Positions 53,135 through 63,145 of a stretch of DNA of 64,000 nucleotides are shown in pieces. The position numbers were made by a program, and so were the translations under genes. Every line of letters starts with the position of its first letter. The first letter of the stretch is position 1. Source of the DNA: Methylobacterium isbiliense (GTDB lineage: Bacteria > Pseudomonadota > Alphaproteobacteria > Rhizobiales > Beijerinckiaceae); the NCBI RefSeq assembly GCF_022179325.1, contig NZ_BPQQ01000016.1, positions 186,001-250,000 on the forward strand. The letters run 5' to 3'. The notes beneath the pieces were generated by a model. The model did no database searches. It was not told where the DNA came from and was given only the letters and a program-made list of their open reading frames with translations.

Positions 53135-53959
53135 ATGCCGAACTCCATTCCCGTCGACAAGCTCGCCCGCCTGATCGGCACCCCCGGTTGCCCGGCCCTC
53201 CTCGACATCCGCACCGACGAGGATGTCGCGGCCGACCGTCACCTGATCCCCGGCGCCGCGCGGCGCCCCTGGGCCGACGTCGCGGCCTGGGGCGGCGCGC
53301 TGGCCGGCCGGTCCGCCATCGTGATCTGCCGGCGCGGCCAGAAGCTCAGTCACGGCGTGGCCGCGTGGCTGCGCCACGCGGGCGTCCCGGCCGAGAGCCT
53401 GGAGGGCGGCACGGAGGCGTGGCGCGCCGCCGGCCTGCCGAGGGTGCCGGAGGCCACGCTGCCCGCACGCGACGCCCTCGGCCGCACCGTCTGGGTCACG
53501 CGGGCGCGGCCGAAGATCGACCGCATCGCCTGCCCGTGGCTGATCCGCCGCTTCGTCGATCCCGCCGCCGTCTTCCTGTTCGTGCCGCCGGCCGAGGTCG
53601 AGGCGGTGGCCGAGCGGTTCGGCGCCACGCCCTTCGACATCGACGCCTCGGAGGTGTTCTGGAGCCACCGCGGGCCGCTCTGCACCTTCGACGTGATGCT
53701 GGAGGAATTTTGCCTCGCCACCGAGCCGCTGCGCCGGCTGGCGACCATCGTGCGGGGGGCGGACACGGCGCGCCTCGATCTCGCGCCCGAGGCGTCCGGC
53801 CTGCTCGCCGCCTCGCTCGGCCTGTCGCGGCTCTATGCCGACGATCTCGCGCAGCTCGATGCCGGGATGCTCCTCTACGACGCCTTCTACCGCTGGTGCC
53901 GCGACGCCACCGACGAGACCCACAACTGGCCGACCAACCGGCCGAAGCCAGGGACCTGA
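53135..53959 (+). CDS. chrB: Rhodanese-ChrB fusion, chromate resistance protein
   Basis: A 274-residue protein with two domains. Residues about 1-100 are a rhodanese (MPNSIPVDKLARLIGTPGCP, ALLDIRTDEDV) with active-site Cys in IVICRRGQKLSHG. Residues about 115-260 are the ChrB C-terminal domain: RPKIDRIACPWLIRRFVDPA, PFDIDASEVFWSHRG and CTFDVMLEEF. ChrB acts as a chromate-responsive regulator or accessory protein for ChrA. The fused rhodanese suggests thiol chemistry or sulfate-like anion sensing. It ends two bases before chrA starts. Confidence 0.9.
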   Translation: MPNSIPVDKLARLIGTPGCPALLDIRTDEDVAADRHLIPGAARRPWADVAAWGGALAGRSAIVICRRGQKLSHGVAAWLRHAGVPAESLEGGTEAWRAAGLPRVPEATLPARDALGRTVWVTRARPKIDRIACPWLIRRFVDPAAVFLFVPPAEVEAVAERFGATPFDIDASEVFWSHRGPLCTFDVMLEEFCLATEPLRRLATIVRGADTARLDLAPEASGLLAASLGLSRLYADDLAQLDAGMLLYDAFYRWCRDATDETHNWPTNRPKPGT

Positions 53960-53961
53960 CG

Positions 53962-55365
53962 ATGCACTCCGCCGCGAGCACCGCCCCGCGCCTCGGGCCG
54001 GACGAGCCCGTCCCGACGCCGGTCGGCCTGCGCGAGGCCCTGCCGGTCTGGGCGCGCATCGCCGCGCTCTCGTTCGGCGGCCCAGCTGGGCAGATCGCGG
54101 TGATGCACCGCATCCTCGTCGAGGAGCGGCGCTGGATCTCCGAGAACCGCTTCCTGCACGCCCTCAACTTCTGCACGCTGCTGCCCGGCCCGGAGGCGCA
54201 GCAACTCGCCACCTATGTCGGCTGGCTGATGCACGGGGTGCGCGGGGGGCTCCTGGCCGGCGGCCTGTTCGTGCTGCCGGGCCTCGTCGCCATCATGGCG
54301 CTCAGCTGGATCTACGCGCTCTACGGGCAGGCCGGCCTCGTCGCCGGCCTGTTCTTCGGCCTGAAGGCCGCCGTGCTGGCGATCGTGGCCCAGGCGGTGC
54401 TGCGCATCGGCCGGCGCGCCCTGCGCAGCCGGGTCATGGTGGCGCTGGCCGCCGCGGCCTTCGTGGCGATCTTCGTCCTCGACGTGCCGTTCCCCCTCAT
54501 CATCGTGGCGGCGGGCGTGATCGGCTACCTCGGCGGGCGCGCCGGCCGGCCGGAATTCCGGGCCGGCGGCGGACACGGGAGCGGTGCCGCGATCGCCTCC
54601 GGCCCGTTCCTGCTCGGCGACGACGCGCTGCCGCAGGAGCGCGCCACACCCGGCGCCACGCTGCGGAGCGCCGCGCTCTGGGCGGCTCTCTGGCTGATCC
54701 CGGTCGCCGCCCTCCTGCTCGTCCTCGGACCGGACGACGTGTTCGGCCGCATCGCGGTGTTCTTCTCGAAGATGGCCATGGTGACGTTCGGCGGCGCCTA
54801 CGCGGTGCTGGCCTACGTCGCCCAGCAGGCGGTGGAGCATTACGGCTGGCTGAAGCCCGGCGAGATGCTCGACGGGCTCGGCATGGCCGAGACCACGCCG
54901 GGCCCGCTGATCATGGTCACGCAGTTCGTGGGCTTCATGGCGGCCTTCCGCGCGCCCGGCGCGCTGCCTCCGCTCCTGGCCGGGACGCTGGGCGGCCTCC
55001 TGACCACCTGGGTGACGTTCACGCCCTGCTTCCTGTGGATCTTCGTCGGCGCCCCTTACGTGGAGCGGCTGCGCGGCAACGCGGCGCTGAGCGGCGCCCT
55101 CTCGGCGATCACCGCCGCGGTGGTCGGCGTGATCCTCAACCTCGCGGTCTGGTTCGCCCTCCACACGGTGTTTCGCGAGGTGCGGCCGGTCACGGCGGGG
55201 CCGTTGCGGCTCGACGTGCCGGTGCTCGCCAGCGTCGATCCCTTCGCCCTGGTGTTGGCGCTGGCAGCCATCGTCGCGGTGTTCCGCTTCGGGGCGGGCA
55301 TGGTCCCGACCCTGGCGGCCTGCGCGGCCGCCGGCATGGCGCTGCATGGAGCGGGGCTGGTGTAG
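53962..55365 (+). CDS. chrA: Chromate transporter, two CHR domains
   Basis: Inner-membrane protein of 467 residues, the long-chain type of the CHR family. It starts MHSAASTAPRLGPDEPVPTP. The first CHR half has ALSFGGPAGQIAVMHRILVE, EERRWISENRFLHALNFCTL and LLPGPEAQQLATYVG; the second half has MAMVTFGGAYAVLAYVAQQA, and GEMLDGLGMAETTPGPLIMV. It exports chromate (a sulfate analogue) from the cytoplasm. About ten hydrophobic segments are visible. It follows chrB at a two-base gap, one operon. Confidence 0.95.
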   Translation: MHSAASTAPRLGPDEPVPTPVGLREALPVWARIAALSFGGPAGQIAVMHRILVEERRWISENRFLHALNFCTLLPGPEAQQLATYVGWLMHGVRGGLLAGGLFVLPGLVAIMALSWIYALYGQAGLVAGLFFGLKAAVLAIVAQAVLRIGRRALRSRVMVALAAAAFVAIFVLDVPFPLIIVAAGVIGYLGGRAGRPEFRAGGGHGSGAAIASGPFLLGDDALPQERATPGATLRSAALWAALWLIPVAALLLVLGPDDVFGRIAVFFSKMAMVTFGGAYAVLAYVAQQAVEHYGWLKPGEMLDGLGMAETTPGPLIMVTQFVGFMAAFRAPGALPPLLAGTLGGLLTTWVTFTPCFLWIFVGAPYVERLRGNAALSGALSAITAAVVGVILNLAVWFALHTVFREVRPVTAGPLRLDVPVLASVDPFALVLALAAIVAVFRFGAGMVPTLAACAAAGMALHGAGLV

Positions 55366-55445
55366 GCCGGATGCCCCTTGCGGGCTTCAGCCGGCACGCT
55401 CCACCCGCCGTGCCGGCAAGGGGGTCAGCCGACCCTGCAAGGCGG

Positions 55446-55471
55446 CCCCGCCGCAGGCTCCCACGGCGGGG
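55446..55471 (-). terminator. Hairpin downstream of the superoxide dismutase gene
   Basis: CCCCGCCG (55446-55453) pairs with CGGCGGGG (55464-55471) around a 10-base loop, 12 bases after the superoxide dismutase stop. It lies between convergent chrA and sod. No T-run is seen. Confidence 0.4.
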
Positions 55472-55483
55472 ATACACCACTTC

Positions 55484-56203
55484 TCAGATCGCCAGGGTCC
55501 CGGCCTTGGCGGCGGCGTAGCGCTGGCCGACCTTGCCCCAATCGACCACGTTCCACCACGCCTTCAGATAGTCCGGCCTGCGGTTCCGGTACTTGAGGTA
55601 GTAGGCGTGCTCCCAGACGTCGTTGCCCAGCAGCACGCGCTGCCCGTCCATCAGCGGCGTGTCCTGGTTGGGGCGCGAGGTGAGCGCGAGCTTGCCGTCC
55701 TTGGTCACGGTGACGAAGACCCAGCCCGAGCCGAAGACGCGCCCGCCCGCGGCGTTGAAATCCTCCTGCAGCTTGGCGAGGCCGCCGAGGTCGCGGTCGA
55801 TGGCCGCCTTCAGGTCGCCGGTCGGCTGGCCCCCCGAGCCACCCATGATCTGCCAGAACATGGTGTGGTTGGCATGACCGCCGCCGTTGTTGCGCACGGC
55901 CGTGCGCACGTCCTCCGGCACGGCGTTGAGGTTCGCCAGGAGATCCGGGAGCGGCTTCTTGGCGAGTTCGCCGTGCTTGGCGACCGCCGCGTTGAGGTTG
56001 GTGACGTAGGCCTGATGGTGCTTGCCGTGATGCAGCTCCATCGTCTCCGCGTCGATGTGCGGCTCGTTCTTGGCCGCCGGATAGGGCAGCGGGTCGAGGG
56101 TGAACGGGCCTGCGGGCGCCTGGGCGCGGCCGGGGCGGGCGTGGAGCGCGGTCGCGGCACCCGCGAGGGTCGCGAGCAGCGCGCGGCGGTGGAGCTGTAC
56201 CAT
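55484..56203 (-). CDS. Exported Fe/Mn superoxide dismutase
   Basis: Superoxide dismutase of 239 residues with an N-terminal export signal. MVQLHRRALLATLAGAATAL, ending RPGRAQA, has an Arg pair before the hydrophobic core, suggesting Tat export of folded enzyme. The mature enzyme begins FTLDPLPYPAAKNEPHIDAE. Metal ligands are in ELHHGKHH, NGGGHANHTMFW, and NDVWEHAYYLKYRN (Asp, His). The mixture of Fe- and Mn-type residues prevents metal assignment. Periplasmic location is inferred. The next genes on this strand (pgl, zwf) are unrelated operonically, 64 bases away. Confidence 0.92.
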   Translation of the reverse strand: MVQLHRRALLATLAGAATALHARPGRAQAPAGPFTLDPLPYPAAKNEPHIDAETMELHHGKHHQAYVTNLNAAVAKHGELAKKPLPDLLANLNAVPEDVRTAVRNNGGGHANHTMFWQIMGGSGGQPTGDLKAAIDRDLGGLAKLQEDFNAAGGRVFGSGWVFVTVTKDGKLALTSRPNQDTPLMDGQRVLLGNDVWEHAYYLKYRNRRPDYLKAWWNVVDWGKVGQRYAAAKAGTLAI

Positions 56204-56267
56204 CTCTCGGTTCCGGTTGGGACGCGTCTACGCCGCGAGGTAGGGCGGCGCGGGACCGAAAGTAGGA

Positions 56268-56990
56268 TCAACCCACCGCTTCCTGGTCGAGCAGCCACGC
56301 GACGTCGCCCTGCGGTTGCACCCGGCCGGCCGGCAGTTCCTCGCCCGCCGCGAGGCGGGCAAGCGGGTCCCGCTTGCCCCGGCCGGTGACGAGGAACAGC
56401 AGGCTGCGTGCGGAGCCGAGCGCCGGCAGGGTGAGACTCACCCGCGGCACGAAGGGGGCGAGGCCCGCCTCCGGCACGCCCACCACCCAGCGCCCGGTCT
56501 CCGCCACCGCCGGCTTGCCGGGAAACAGCGAGGCGGTGTGGCCGTCCTCGCCGAGCCCGAGCAGGACGCAATCGAAGAGCGGCCGGGCGGGATCGAGACC
56601 GTCGGCGCCGTACCACGCGCGCAGTTCGGCCTCGTAGGCGGCGGCGCCCGCCTCGGGGCCGCGATCCGTCGGGATCGGATGCAGGTGGCCCGCCGGCACG
56701 GGTGAGTCCGCCCCGAAGGCCGCCTCGACCATGCGCCGGTTGCTGCCCGCCTCCGGGCCGTCGCCCACCCGCTCGTCGCCGAAGAACCAGTGCAGGCGCT
56801 CCCACGGCACCCGGCCGCGAAACTCCGGTCCGGCCAGCAGCGCGTAGAGGCGCCTGGGCGTCGAGCCGCCCGAGAGGCAGATGGCGGCGCGCCCGGTGCC
56901 GGCTGCGACCGCCAGCAGCCGCTCGGCCGCCGCGCGGGCGACCGCATCCGCGTCGGGGAGGATCGTCGCGGCGGGAGGCGGCGCCACCAC
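56268..56990 (-). CDS. pgl: 6-phosphogluconolactonase
   Basis: Cytoplasmic hydrolase of 240 residues, second step of the oxidative pentose phosphate pathway. The GTG start at 56990 (or 56987) lies one to four bases after the zwf stop, preceded by GAGG. Family motifs are AICLSGGSTPRRLYALLA, WERLHWFFGDERVGDGPEAG SN, and VLLGLGEDGHTASLFPGKPA. An in-frame upstream extension inside zwf is Arg/Pro-rich and rejected. It is the last gene of the pentose phosphate operon. Confidence 0.93.
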   Translation of the reverse strand: MVAPPPAATILPDADAVARAAAERLLAVAAGTGRAAICLSGGSTPRRLYALLAGPEFRGRVPWERLHWFFGDERVGDGPEAGSNRRMVEAAFGADSPVPAGHLHPIPTDRGPEAGAAAYEAELRAWYGADGLDPARPLFDCVLLGLGEDGHTASLFPGKPAVAETGRWVVGVPEAGLAPFVPRVSLTLPALGSARSLLFLVTGRGKRDPLARLAAGEELPAGRVQPQGDVAWLLDQEAVG

Positions 56991-56991
56991 G

Positions 56992-58506
56992 TCAGGCCTC
57001 GTGGAGCGGACGCCACGCCCGGCCCTCGCGGGCCAGCAGGTCGTCGGCCTCGGCCGGACCGGCGCTGCCGGCCGCGTAGGGCGCGGGCTCGCTCGCCTGC
57101 GCATCGAGGATCGGCTGCACCACGCGCCAGCCCTCCTCGATCATGTCGGCCCGCTGAAACAGCGTCGAATCACCGATCATCGCGTCGTAGATCAGCGTCT
57201 CGTAGCCGGTGCTCGGCTCGACCTTGAAATGATCCTTGTAGCAGAAGCGCATGTCGACCGTGTCGATGCGCACCTTCGGGCCCGGGATCTTGGCGCCGAA
57301 CTGCAGCGAGATGCCCTCGTCGGGCTGCAATTGCAGCAGGAGCCAGTTCTCGACCGGCGCGTCGACGCCGGTGCCGCGGAACAGCGCCAACGGCGCGGGC
57401 TTGAAGCGGATCGCGATCTCGGTGTCGCGCCGCGCCATCGCCTTGCCGGTGCGCAGGTAGAACGGCACCCCCGCCCAGCGCCAATTGTCCACCGCGAGGC
57501 GCAGTGCCACGAAGGTCTCGGTCCGGCTGTCGCCCGCCACGTCGGGCTCGTGCCGGTAGTCGCCGACCGGCCGCCCCTGCACGCGGCCGGCCGCGTACTG
57601 GCCGCGCACGGCGGCCTCCGGCTCGGCCGACGGGGTGGCGAGCAGCACCTCCTGCTTCTTGTCGCGCACGGCCTCGGCCGCGAAGGAGACCGGCGGCTCC
57701 ATCGCCACCAGCGTGAAGAGCTGGAACAGGTGGTTCGGCACCATGTCGCGCAGCGCACCCGTCGCCTCGTAGAAGCGCCCGCGCCCCTCGACGCCCACGG
57801 TCTCCGCCACGGTGATCTGGACGTGGCAGATGTGGTCGCGGTTCCAGAGCGGCTCGAACATGCCGTTCCCGAACCGGAACGCCATGATGTTCTGCACCGT
57901 CTCCTTGCCTAGGAAGTGGTCAATGCGGAAGATCTGCTCCTCCGCGAGGAAGCCCCGGATCTCGCGGTTCAGGGCGCGGGCCGAATCGAGGTCGTGGCCG
58001 AACGGCTTCTCGATGATGACGCGCCGCCACGCCCCCTCCGGCTCCTCCAGGAGCCCGGCCTCCCCGAGCCGGCGCACGGTCGGGCCGAAGAGGCTGGCCG
58101 CCACCGCGAGGTAGAACAGCACGCTGCCGCCCCCGGGCGCCTGCGCGAGGCTCTCCTTCAGGGCCGCGAAGGTCTCCGGGTCGGCGAGATCGCCCGGCAT
58201 GTAGCTGATCCGGTCGGCGAGGCCGGACCAGACGGCCTCATCGAAGGTCCCGCCCCCGGCCTCGCCCCCCTTCTTGGCGATGAAGCCGCGCACCCGCTCG
58301 GTCAGGTCGCTCCGGTAGTCCTGCGATGACATCGCGCTGCGGCTCACCCCCAGGATCGCGAAGCGTGCGGGCAGGAGCTTCCAGCGGGCGAGATTGTAGA
58401 GGGCCGGCATCAGGAGCCGGTGGGTGAGATCACCCGTGGCCCCGAAGATCACCAGCGTGCAGTCGGGCGCCGGGGCGGCGTCGGTGCGGGGGGTCCGGTC
58501 GGACAT
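56992..58506 (-). CDS. zwf: Glucose-6-phosphate dehydrogenase
   Basis: Enzyme of 504 residues oxidising glucose 6-phosphate with NAD(P)+. It starts MSDRTPRTDAAPAPDCTLVI. The coenzyme site is IFGATGDLTHRLLMPALYN, the active-site motif is RIDHFLGKETVQNIMAFRFG, and the substrate-binding segment VIIEKPFGHDLDSA. It lies 9 bases after gnd and is followed directly by pgl. Supplies NADPH and pentoses. All expected regions and length are present. Confidence 0.96.
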   Translation of the reverse strand: MSDRTPRTDAAPAPDCTLVIFGATGDLTHRLLMPALYNLARWKLLPARFAILGVSRSAMSSQDYRSDLTERVRGFIAKKGGEAGGGTFDEAVWSGLADRISYMPGDLADPETFAALKESLAQAPGGGSVLFYLAVAASLFGPTVRRLGEAGLLEEPEGAWRRVIIEKPFGHDLDSARALNREIRGFLAEEQIFRIDHFLGKETVQNIMAFRFGNGMFEPLWNRDHICHVQITVAETVGVEGRGRFYEATGALRDMVPNHLFQLFTLVAMEPPVSFAAEAVRDKKQEVLLATPSAEPEAAVRGQYAAGRVQGRPVGDYRHEPDVAGDSRTETFVALRLAVDNWRWAGVPFYLRTGKAMARRDTEIAIRFKPAPLALFRGTGVDAPVENWLLLQLQPDEGISLQFGAKIPGPKVRIDTVDMRFCYKDHFKVEPSTGYETLIYDAMIGDSTLFQRADMIEEGWRVVQPILDAQASEPAPYAAGSAGPAEADDLLAREGRAWRPLHEA

Positions 58507-58515
58507 CGGCAGCCC

Positions 58516-59490
58516 CTATTTCGGTTCCTGGTGGCCGCCGAAGCCCTTGCGCATGGCCGAGAGCATCTTGTCGGCGAAGGAGGCCTGTTCCCGGGAGCGG
58601 AAGCGCGCGTAGAGCGCGGCGGCCAGCACGTTGGCGGGCACCGCCTCCTCGATGGCGGCGTTGAGGGTCCAGCGCCCCTCGCCGGAATCCGCCACGAAGC
58701 CCGAGAACCCGTCGAGATGCTCGTCCCGGGCGAGCGCCGCCGCGGTGAGGTCGAGGAGCCAGGAGGAGACCACGCTGCCGCGCCGCCACACCTCCGCGAT
58801 GTCCCCGAGATCAAGGTCGAAGCGCTGCGCGGCCGGCAGCTCCTCCGAGTTGGCGTGGCGCAGGATGTCGAACCCCTCGGCATAGGCCTGCATCAGGCCG
58901 TACTCGATGCCGTTGTGGATCATCTTGACGAAGTGGCCGGCGCCGCTCGGGCCGGCATGGATGTAGCCCTGCTCGGCGCGGGGATCGCGGCCCTCGCGGC
59001 CGGGCGTGCGCGGCACCTCGCCGAGGCCCGGCGCGAGGGTGGCGAAGATCGGGTCGAGCCGGTCCACCGCCGCCTTGTCGCCGCCGATCATCATGCAGTA
59101 GCCGCGCTCCAGGCCCCAGACCCCGCCCGAAGTCCCGACATCGACGTAATGCAGGCCTTGCCCGCGCAGGGCGGCGGCGCGCCGGATGTCGTCCTTGTAG
59201 AAGGAGTTGCCGCCGTCGATGATCGTGTCGTCCGGCTGCAGCAGCGGGGCCAGCCGGTTCACCGTGTCCTCGGTGGCGGCGCCGGCCGGCAGCATCACCC
59301 AGACGGCGCGCGGGCCTTCGAGCTTGGCGACGAGATCCTCCAGGCCGGTGGCGCCGGTGGCGCCCGCCTCGACGAGCGCCGCCACCGCCTCCGGGCTCCG
59401 GTCGTAGACGACGGCCGTGTGCCCGGCGCGGAGCAGGCGCCGCACGATGTTGCCGCCCATCCGCCCCAGGCCGATCATGCCGAGCTGCAT
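58516..59490 (-). CDS. gnd: 6-phosphogluconate dehydrogenase, decarboxylating (short GndA type)
   Basis: Dehydrogenase of 324 residues, the short NAD-preferring type. It starts [20 protein letters not shown] with the Rossmann motif. Other motifs are [57 protein letters not shown] with the catalytic Lys, and [17 protein letters not shown]. It converts 6-phosphogluconate to ribulose 5-phosphate and CO2. It is cotranscribed with zwf (9-base gap) and preceded by tal-pgi at 130 bases. Confidence 0.95.
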   Translation of the reverse strand: MQLGMIGLGRMGGNIVRRLLRAGHTAVVYDRSPEAVAALVEAGATGATGLEDLVAKLEGPRAVWVMLPAGAATEDTVNRLAPLLQPDDTIIDGGNSFYKDDIRRAAALRGQGLHYVDVGTSGGVWGLERGYCMMIGGDKAAVDRLDPIFATLAPGLGEVPRTPGREGRDPRAEQGYIHAGPSGAGHFVKMIHNGIEYGLMQAYAEGFDILRHANSEELPAAQRFDLDLGDIAEVWRRGSVVSSWLLDLTAAALARDEHLDGFSGFVADSGEGRWTLNAAIEEAVPANVLAAALYARFRSREQASFADKMLSAMRKGFGGHQEPK

Positions 59491-59620
59491 CGAGACCTCC
59501 GGTCAGGGTGTGCAGAGGGCTCGAGGCCCCTGCTGGAGTGCACGGGCGGGACGCCCCGGCGTCGCGCGGGGCGCCGCCCCGCACCCCGGCAGGGCGAGGC
59601 GCCCTGCACCGCCTTCGAGT

Positions 59621-62449
59621 TTAGGCCAGGATCCCGCGAAGGCGATCGAGCCCTGCCTGCACGTCACCCTTGATGTGGACGCGCAGCGCGCGGCGCCCGC
59701 GCTCCGACAGCACTCCGAAATCGCCCCGCGCCTGCGCGGCGATGACGGTGCCGAAGCTGAGCGTGCGGCCCGGGATCGGCAGGTCCGGGTCCGGGTCGGC
59801 GGTGATCTGCAGGAAGACCCCGCTGTCCGGACCGCCCTTGTAGGCTTGCCCCGTCGAGTGCAGGAAGCGCGGCCCGAACTCGACGCAGGTCGCGACCCGC
59901 TTGGCATCCCGCAGGCTCACCCGCGCCGCCTGCAGCGGCGCGAGATGCGCGGGCGTGCGCGCCACATAGGCGAGCAGGGCGACGTAATCCCCCGCCCCGG
60001 CCCGGCCGATCTGCGCGCGGATCCAGCTCTCGGGGTCGCTCCCCGCCCCCGCGCGGCGCAGGGCCTCGGCGTTGCCCGCATCGGTGTAGAGGGCGAAGCC
60101 CCCATCCTCCGCCACCGGCGTCTCGGCCGGGAGCGCGCCGTCGCGCTCGGCGGCGTCGGTCAGCTCCCGCGTCTTGACCTTGCTCGCCTCCACGTCGGGC
60201 TGGTCGAACGGGTTGATGCCGAGCACCGCCCCGGCCACCGCGGTGGCGATCTCGAAGCGGAAGAACTCCTGCGGCAATCCCTCCCGCGAGGCGAGCGCGA
60301 TGCGCACCACCGGGTGGCCGGCCTGCTCAAGCGCGGCAAGGGCCGCGTCCTGGGCCGCATCCGCGCCGTCGTCGAGGCGCAGGGACACGAAGACGCGGTC
60401 GGACCCGTAGACGTCGGGCGCGCCCAGCGGCTCGCCGTCGATCGGGATCAGCCCCCTGCCCTGCTTGCCGGTGGATTCGGCGATCAGCTGCTCGGCCCAG
60501 GCGCCGAAGGTCTCGACGCCCTTCGAGGCCACGAGCGTGACCTTGTCCCTGCCCTGCAGGGTCGCCGCATGGCCGAGCGCGAGGCCGAGCATCACGCCGG
60601 GGTTGAGCGGCGGCGGCACGTCGGGTCCGCAGGAGCGCACCATCCGCCGGGCGCCGTCGAGGAAGGCCGCCACGTCGATGCCGCTCGCGGCCGCCGGCAC
60701 CAGCCCGAAGGCCGAGAGCACCGAGTAGCGCCCGCCGATCTCCGGCACGCCGTAAAAGATCCGCCGGAAGCCGTCCGCCCGGGCCGCCTTCTCCATCGCC
60801 GAGCCGGGATCCGTCACGGCGACGAAGTGGCGGCCGGCCCTGTCACCGACCTCCTCGCGCATGCGGGCGAGGAAGTAGTCGCGGAAGACGTTGGGTTCGA
60901 GCGTCGAGCCGGATTTCGAGGCGACGATGAACAGGGTGCGCCGGAGGTCCACGGCGCGCTCGACCGCCCGCACCTCCGCGGGGTCGGTGGAGTCGAGGAT
61001 GCGCAGCCGCGGGAAGCCCGCCCGTCGTCCGAAGGTCTCGGCCAGCACCTCGGGCCCGAGGCTGGAGCCGCCCATGCCGAGCACGACCGCATCGGTGAAG
61101 CCCTCGGACCGGATCTCCTCCGCGAAGGCCGCGTAGTCGCCCGCCTGCGCGGCCTGCGCCTCGACGATGTCGAGCCAGCCGAGCCAGCGCGCCTCGTCGG
61201 CACCCGTCCAGACGCCCGCGTCGCGCTGCCAGAGCCGGCGTACCAGCCCCTCGGCCCGCCAGTGCTCGGCGGCCTTGTCCACCGGCTCCTTCAGGGCGCC
61301 GAGAGCGAGGTCCTGCCGGTCGAGCCGGTCGCCCAGGACCTGCGCGCGCTTGCCCGCCACAGCGCCCAGGAGCTTGTCGGCGGCATCGACGAAGAGCTGC
61401 ACGCCCTCGCGCACGAGGTCGCGCGCCACCGCGTCGAGGTCGATCCCGGTCCGCGCCAGCTGCGAGAGCACGCGCTCGGCGCCGCCGACATCCTCCTCCA
61501 GGCTCGGCCGCACCCGGCCGTGGTCGCGGAACGCGTCCATGGTGGCCGGCGGCACGGTGTTGACGGTGTCGGGGCCGATCAGTTCCTCGACGTAGAGGAC
61601 GTCGGAATAGGCCTTGTTCTTGGTGCCGGTGGAGGCCCAGAGCAGGCGCTGCGGCTGCGCGCCCCTGTCCTTCAGCGCCTCCCAGCGGGGGCCGGCGAAG
61701 AGCCGCTTGTAGCGCTGGTAGGCGAGCTTGGCATTCGCGATGGCGACCTTGCCCTTGAGCGCCTCCAGCCCCGCCCCGTCGCCGGCGCCGGCCTTGGCGA
61801 TCAGCGCGTCGAGCTGGGCGTCGACGTTGGCGTCGATGCGGCTGACGAAGAAGCTCGCGACGCTTGCCACCCGGCCGACCGGGCCGCCCTTGCCCGCCAG
61901 CTCCTCCAGGCCCGCGATATAGGCGTTCGCCACCTCCTCGTAGACGTCCTGCGAGAACAGGAGCGTGATGTTGACGTTGATGCCCTCGGCGATGAGCGCC
62001 CGGATCGCGGGCAGGCCCTCGGGCGTGGCCGGCACCTTGATCATCAGGTTGTCGCGGGCGACGGCCGTCCAGAGGCGGCGCGCCTCGGCCAGGGTCTCGT
62101 CCGTGCGCATCGCGAGGTAGGGCGAGACCTCCAGGCTGACGAAGCCGTCGCGGCCGCCGCTCGCGTCGTAGACCGGCCGCAGCACGTCGGCAGCGGCCTG
62201 GATGTCCGCGATGGCGAGCCCCTCGTAGAGGTCGATCACCCGGCGGTCGCCGGCCTCCCGGAGGGCACCGTCGTACTCGTCCGAGTGGCCGATCGCCTTC
62301 TCGAAGATGGCGGGGTTCGAGGTCACGCCGCGCAGGCCGTCCTCCTCGACGAGCCGCTTCAGCTCCCCCTTGGCGATGAAGCCGCGCGCGACGAAGTCGA
62401 GCCAAACGGCCTGCCCCTGTTCCGCGTGCAGCGCCTTGAGCGGGTTCAT
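59621..62449 (-). CDS. tal-pgi: Bifunctional transaldolase / glucose-6-phosphate isomerase
   Basis: Fusion enzyme of 942 residues. The N-terminal transaldolase domain (about 1-370) starts [20 protein letters not shown] and has the Schiff-base Lys in [20 protein letters not shown]. The C-terminal isomerase domain (about 400-930) has [34 protein letters not shown] and the catalytic residues region [16 protein letters not shown]. Both ends of central carbon exchange, glucose 6-phosphate/fructose 6-phosphate and the sedoheptulose branch, are thus in one chain. It is the first gene of the operon. The start has AGGAGG at the proper distance. Confidence 0.95.
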   Translation of the reverse strand: MNPLKALHAEQGQAVWLDFVARGFIAKGELKRLVEEDGLRGVTSNPAIFEKAIGHSDEYDGALREAGDRRVIDLYEGLAIADIQAAADVLRPVYDASGGRDGFVSLEVSPYLAMRTDETLAEARRLWTAVARDNLMIKVPATPEGLPAIRALIAEGINVNITLLFSQDVYEEVANAYIAGLEELAGKGGPVGRVASVASFFVSRIDANVDAQLDALIAKAGAGDGAGLEALKGKVAIANAKLAYQRYKRLFAGPRWEALKDRGAQPQRLLWASTGTKNKAYSDVLYVEELIGPDTVNTVPPATMDAFRDHGRVRPSLEEDVGGAERVLSQLARTGIDLDAVARDLVREGVQLFVDAADKLLGAVAGKRAQVLGDRLDRQDLALGALKEPVDKAAEHWRAEGLVRRLWQRDAGVWTGADEARWLGWLDIVEAQAAQAGDYAAFAEEIRSEGFTDAVVLGMGGSSLGPEVLAETFGRRAGFPRLRILDSTDPAEVRAVERAVDLRRTLFIVASKSGSTLEPNVFRDYFLARMREEVGDRAGRHFVAVTDPGSAMEKAARADGFRRIFYGVPEIGGRYSVLSAFGLVPAAASGIDVAAFLDGARRMVRSCGPDVPPPLNPGVMLGLALGHAATLQGRDKVTLVASKGVETFGAWAEQLIAESTGKQGRGLIPIDGEPLGAPDVYGSDRVFVSLRLDDGADAAQDAALAALEQAGHPVVRIALASREGLPQEFFRFEIATAVAGAVLGINPFDQPDVEASKVKTRELTDAAERDGALPAETPVAEDGGFALYTDAGNAEALRRAGAGSDPESWIRAQIGRAGAGDYVALLAYVARTPAHLAPLQAARVSLRDAKRVATCVEFGPRFLHSTGQAYKGGPDSGVFLQITADPDPDLPIPGRTLSFGTVIAAQARGDFGVLSERGRRALRVHIKGDVQAGLDRLRGILA

Positions 62450-62902
62450 GCCAGCCTCCTTCACGCCTGCCCTGCCGGAATGTGGCGGCGTGCGGCCCGG
62501 TGTCCAGGGGCGATCGCCGCCAAGGCTGCCGGAAAACGCCTCCCGCGGCAGGATCTTCGCGCCGGGTGAGCGCGCAGCGGGCGGAGCGGCGGGATGGGGG
62601 ACCGCCTGCCGCTCGCGATCGGGAACGTGCCGTCGCGCGGGCGCCGCCACGGACGAACCCCGCAGCGGCGTCGCCATGACCCTGCGTCAGCCCGGGACAG
62701 GCTGGATCAGGCCCGGCCCGGTCCCGGCTTGGGTCTTGAGGGATCCGGTCGCGCGGCAGCGGCGTGCGTTCCCTGCCGGCCCTCGCTGCGCCGCGTCGAC
62801 CGGTCCTCGACGCTGAGCAGAATCGCACGCGGCCGTTCGGCTTAGGCTCTTGCTGCTGCATCTTTTTGCCGCCGAACCGGCGGCCGCTTCGGCGAATGAT
62901 GC
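62450..62902. other. Intergenic region upstream of the pentose phosphate operon
   Basis: About 453 bases with no credible gene; several open frames exist in all directions but they are Arg/Pro-rich. The promoter of tal-pgi must lie here. A short stem GCCGCCG/CGGCGGC (62868-62874 and 62878-62884) preceded by TTTTT on the plus strand sits after the PilZ-like gene. The rest shows nothing I can name. Confidence 0.45.
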
Positions 62903-63145
62903 TTAGATGAACTCGACCTCGGCCACCCCGAGGCGTTGCCAGACGACCTCCGACATCCAGTTCATCCCGCCAGGCCTGAGCCTCAGGCAGATGGACGTCG
63001 GCAATCTGGTTCCGGCGGGCACGATGATCTTGGCGCTATGGGCCCTGATCTCGAGCAGAGTGCAGGTGACGTCATCGATCTCGCCGGACGATGAGACCTG
63101 CACGGATTGTGCGACCATCACACCGGCTGCGGTTCGGCTGCTCAT
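62903..63145 (-). CDS. PilZ-like domain protein, small
   Basis: An 80-residue cytoplasmic protein starting MSSRTAAGVMVAQSVQVSSS. The C-terminal strands, TRLPTSICLRLRPGG and WMSEVVWQRLGVAEVEFI, fit a PilZ beta-barrel. The c-di-GMP motifs RxxxR and D/NxSxxG are not seen, so it probably does not bind the nucleotide or is a related fold. It is alone. Upstream lies a 360-base gap and then the cupin gene. Confidence 0.55.
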   Translation of the reverse strand: MSSRTAAGVMVAQSVQVSSSGEIDDVTCTLLEIRAHSAKIIVPAGTRLPTSICLRLRPGGMNWMSEVVWQRLGVAEVEFI

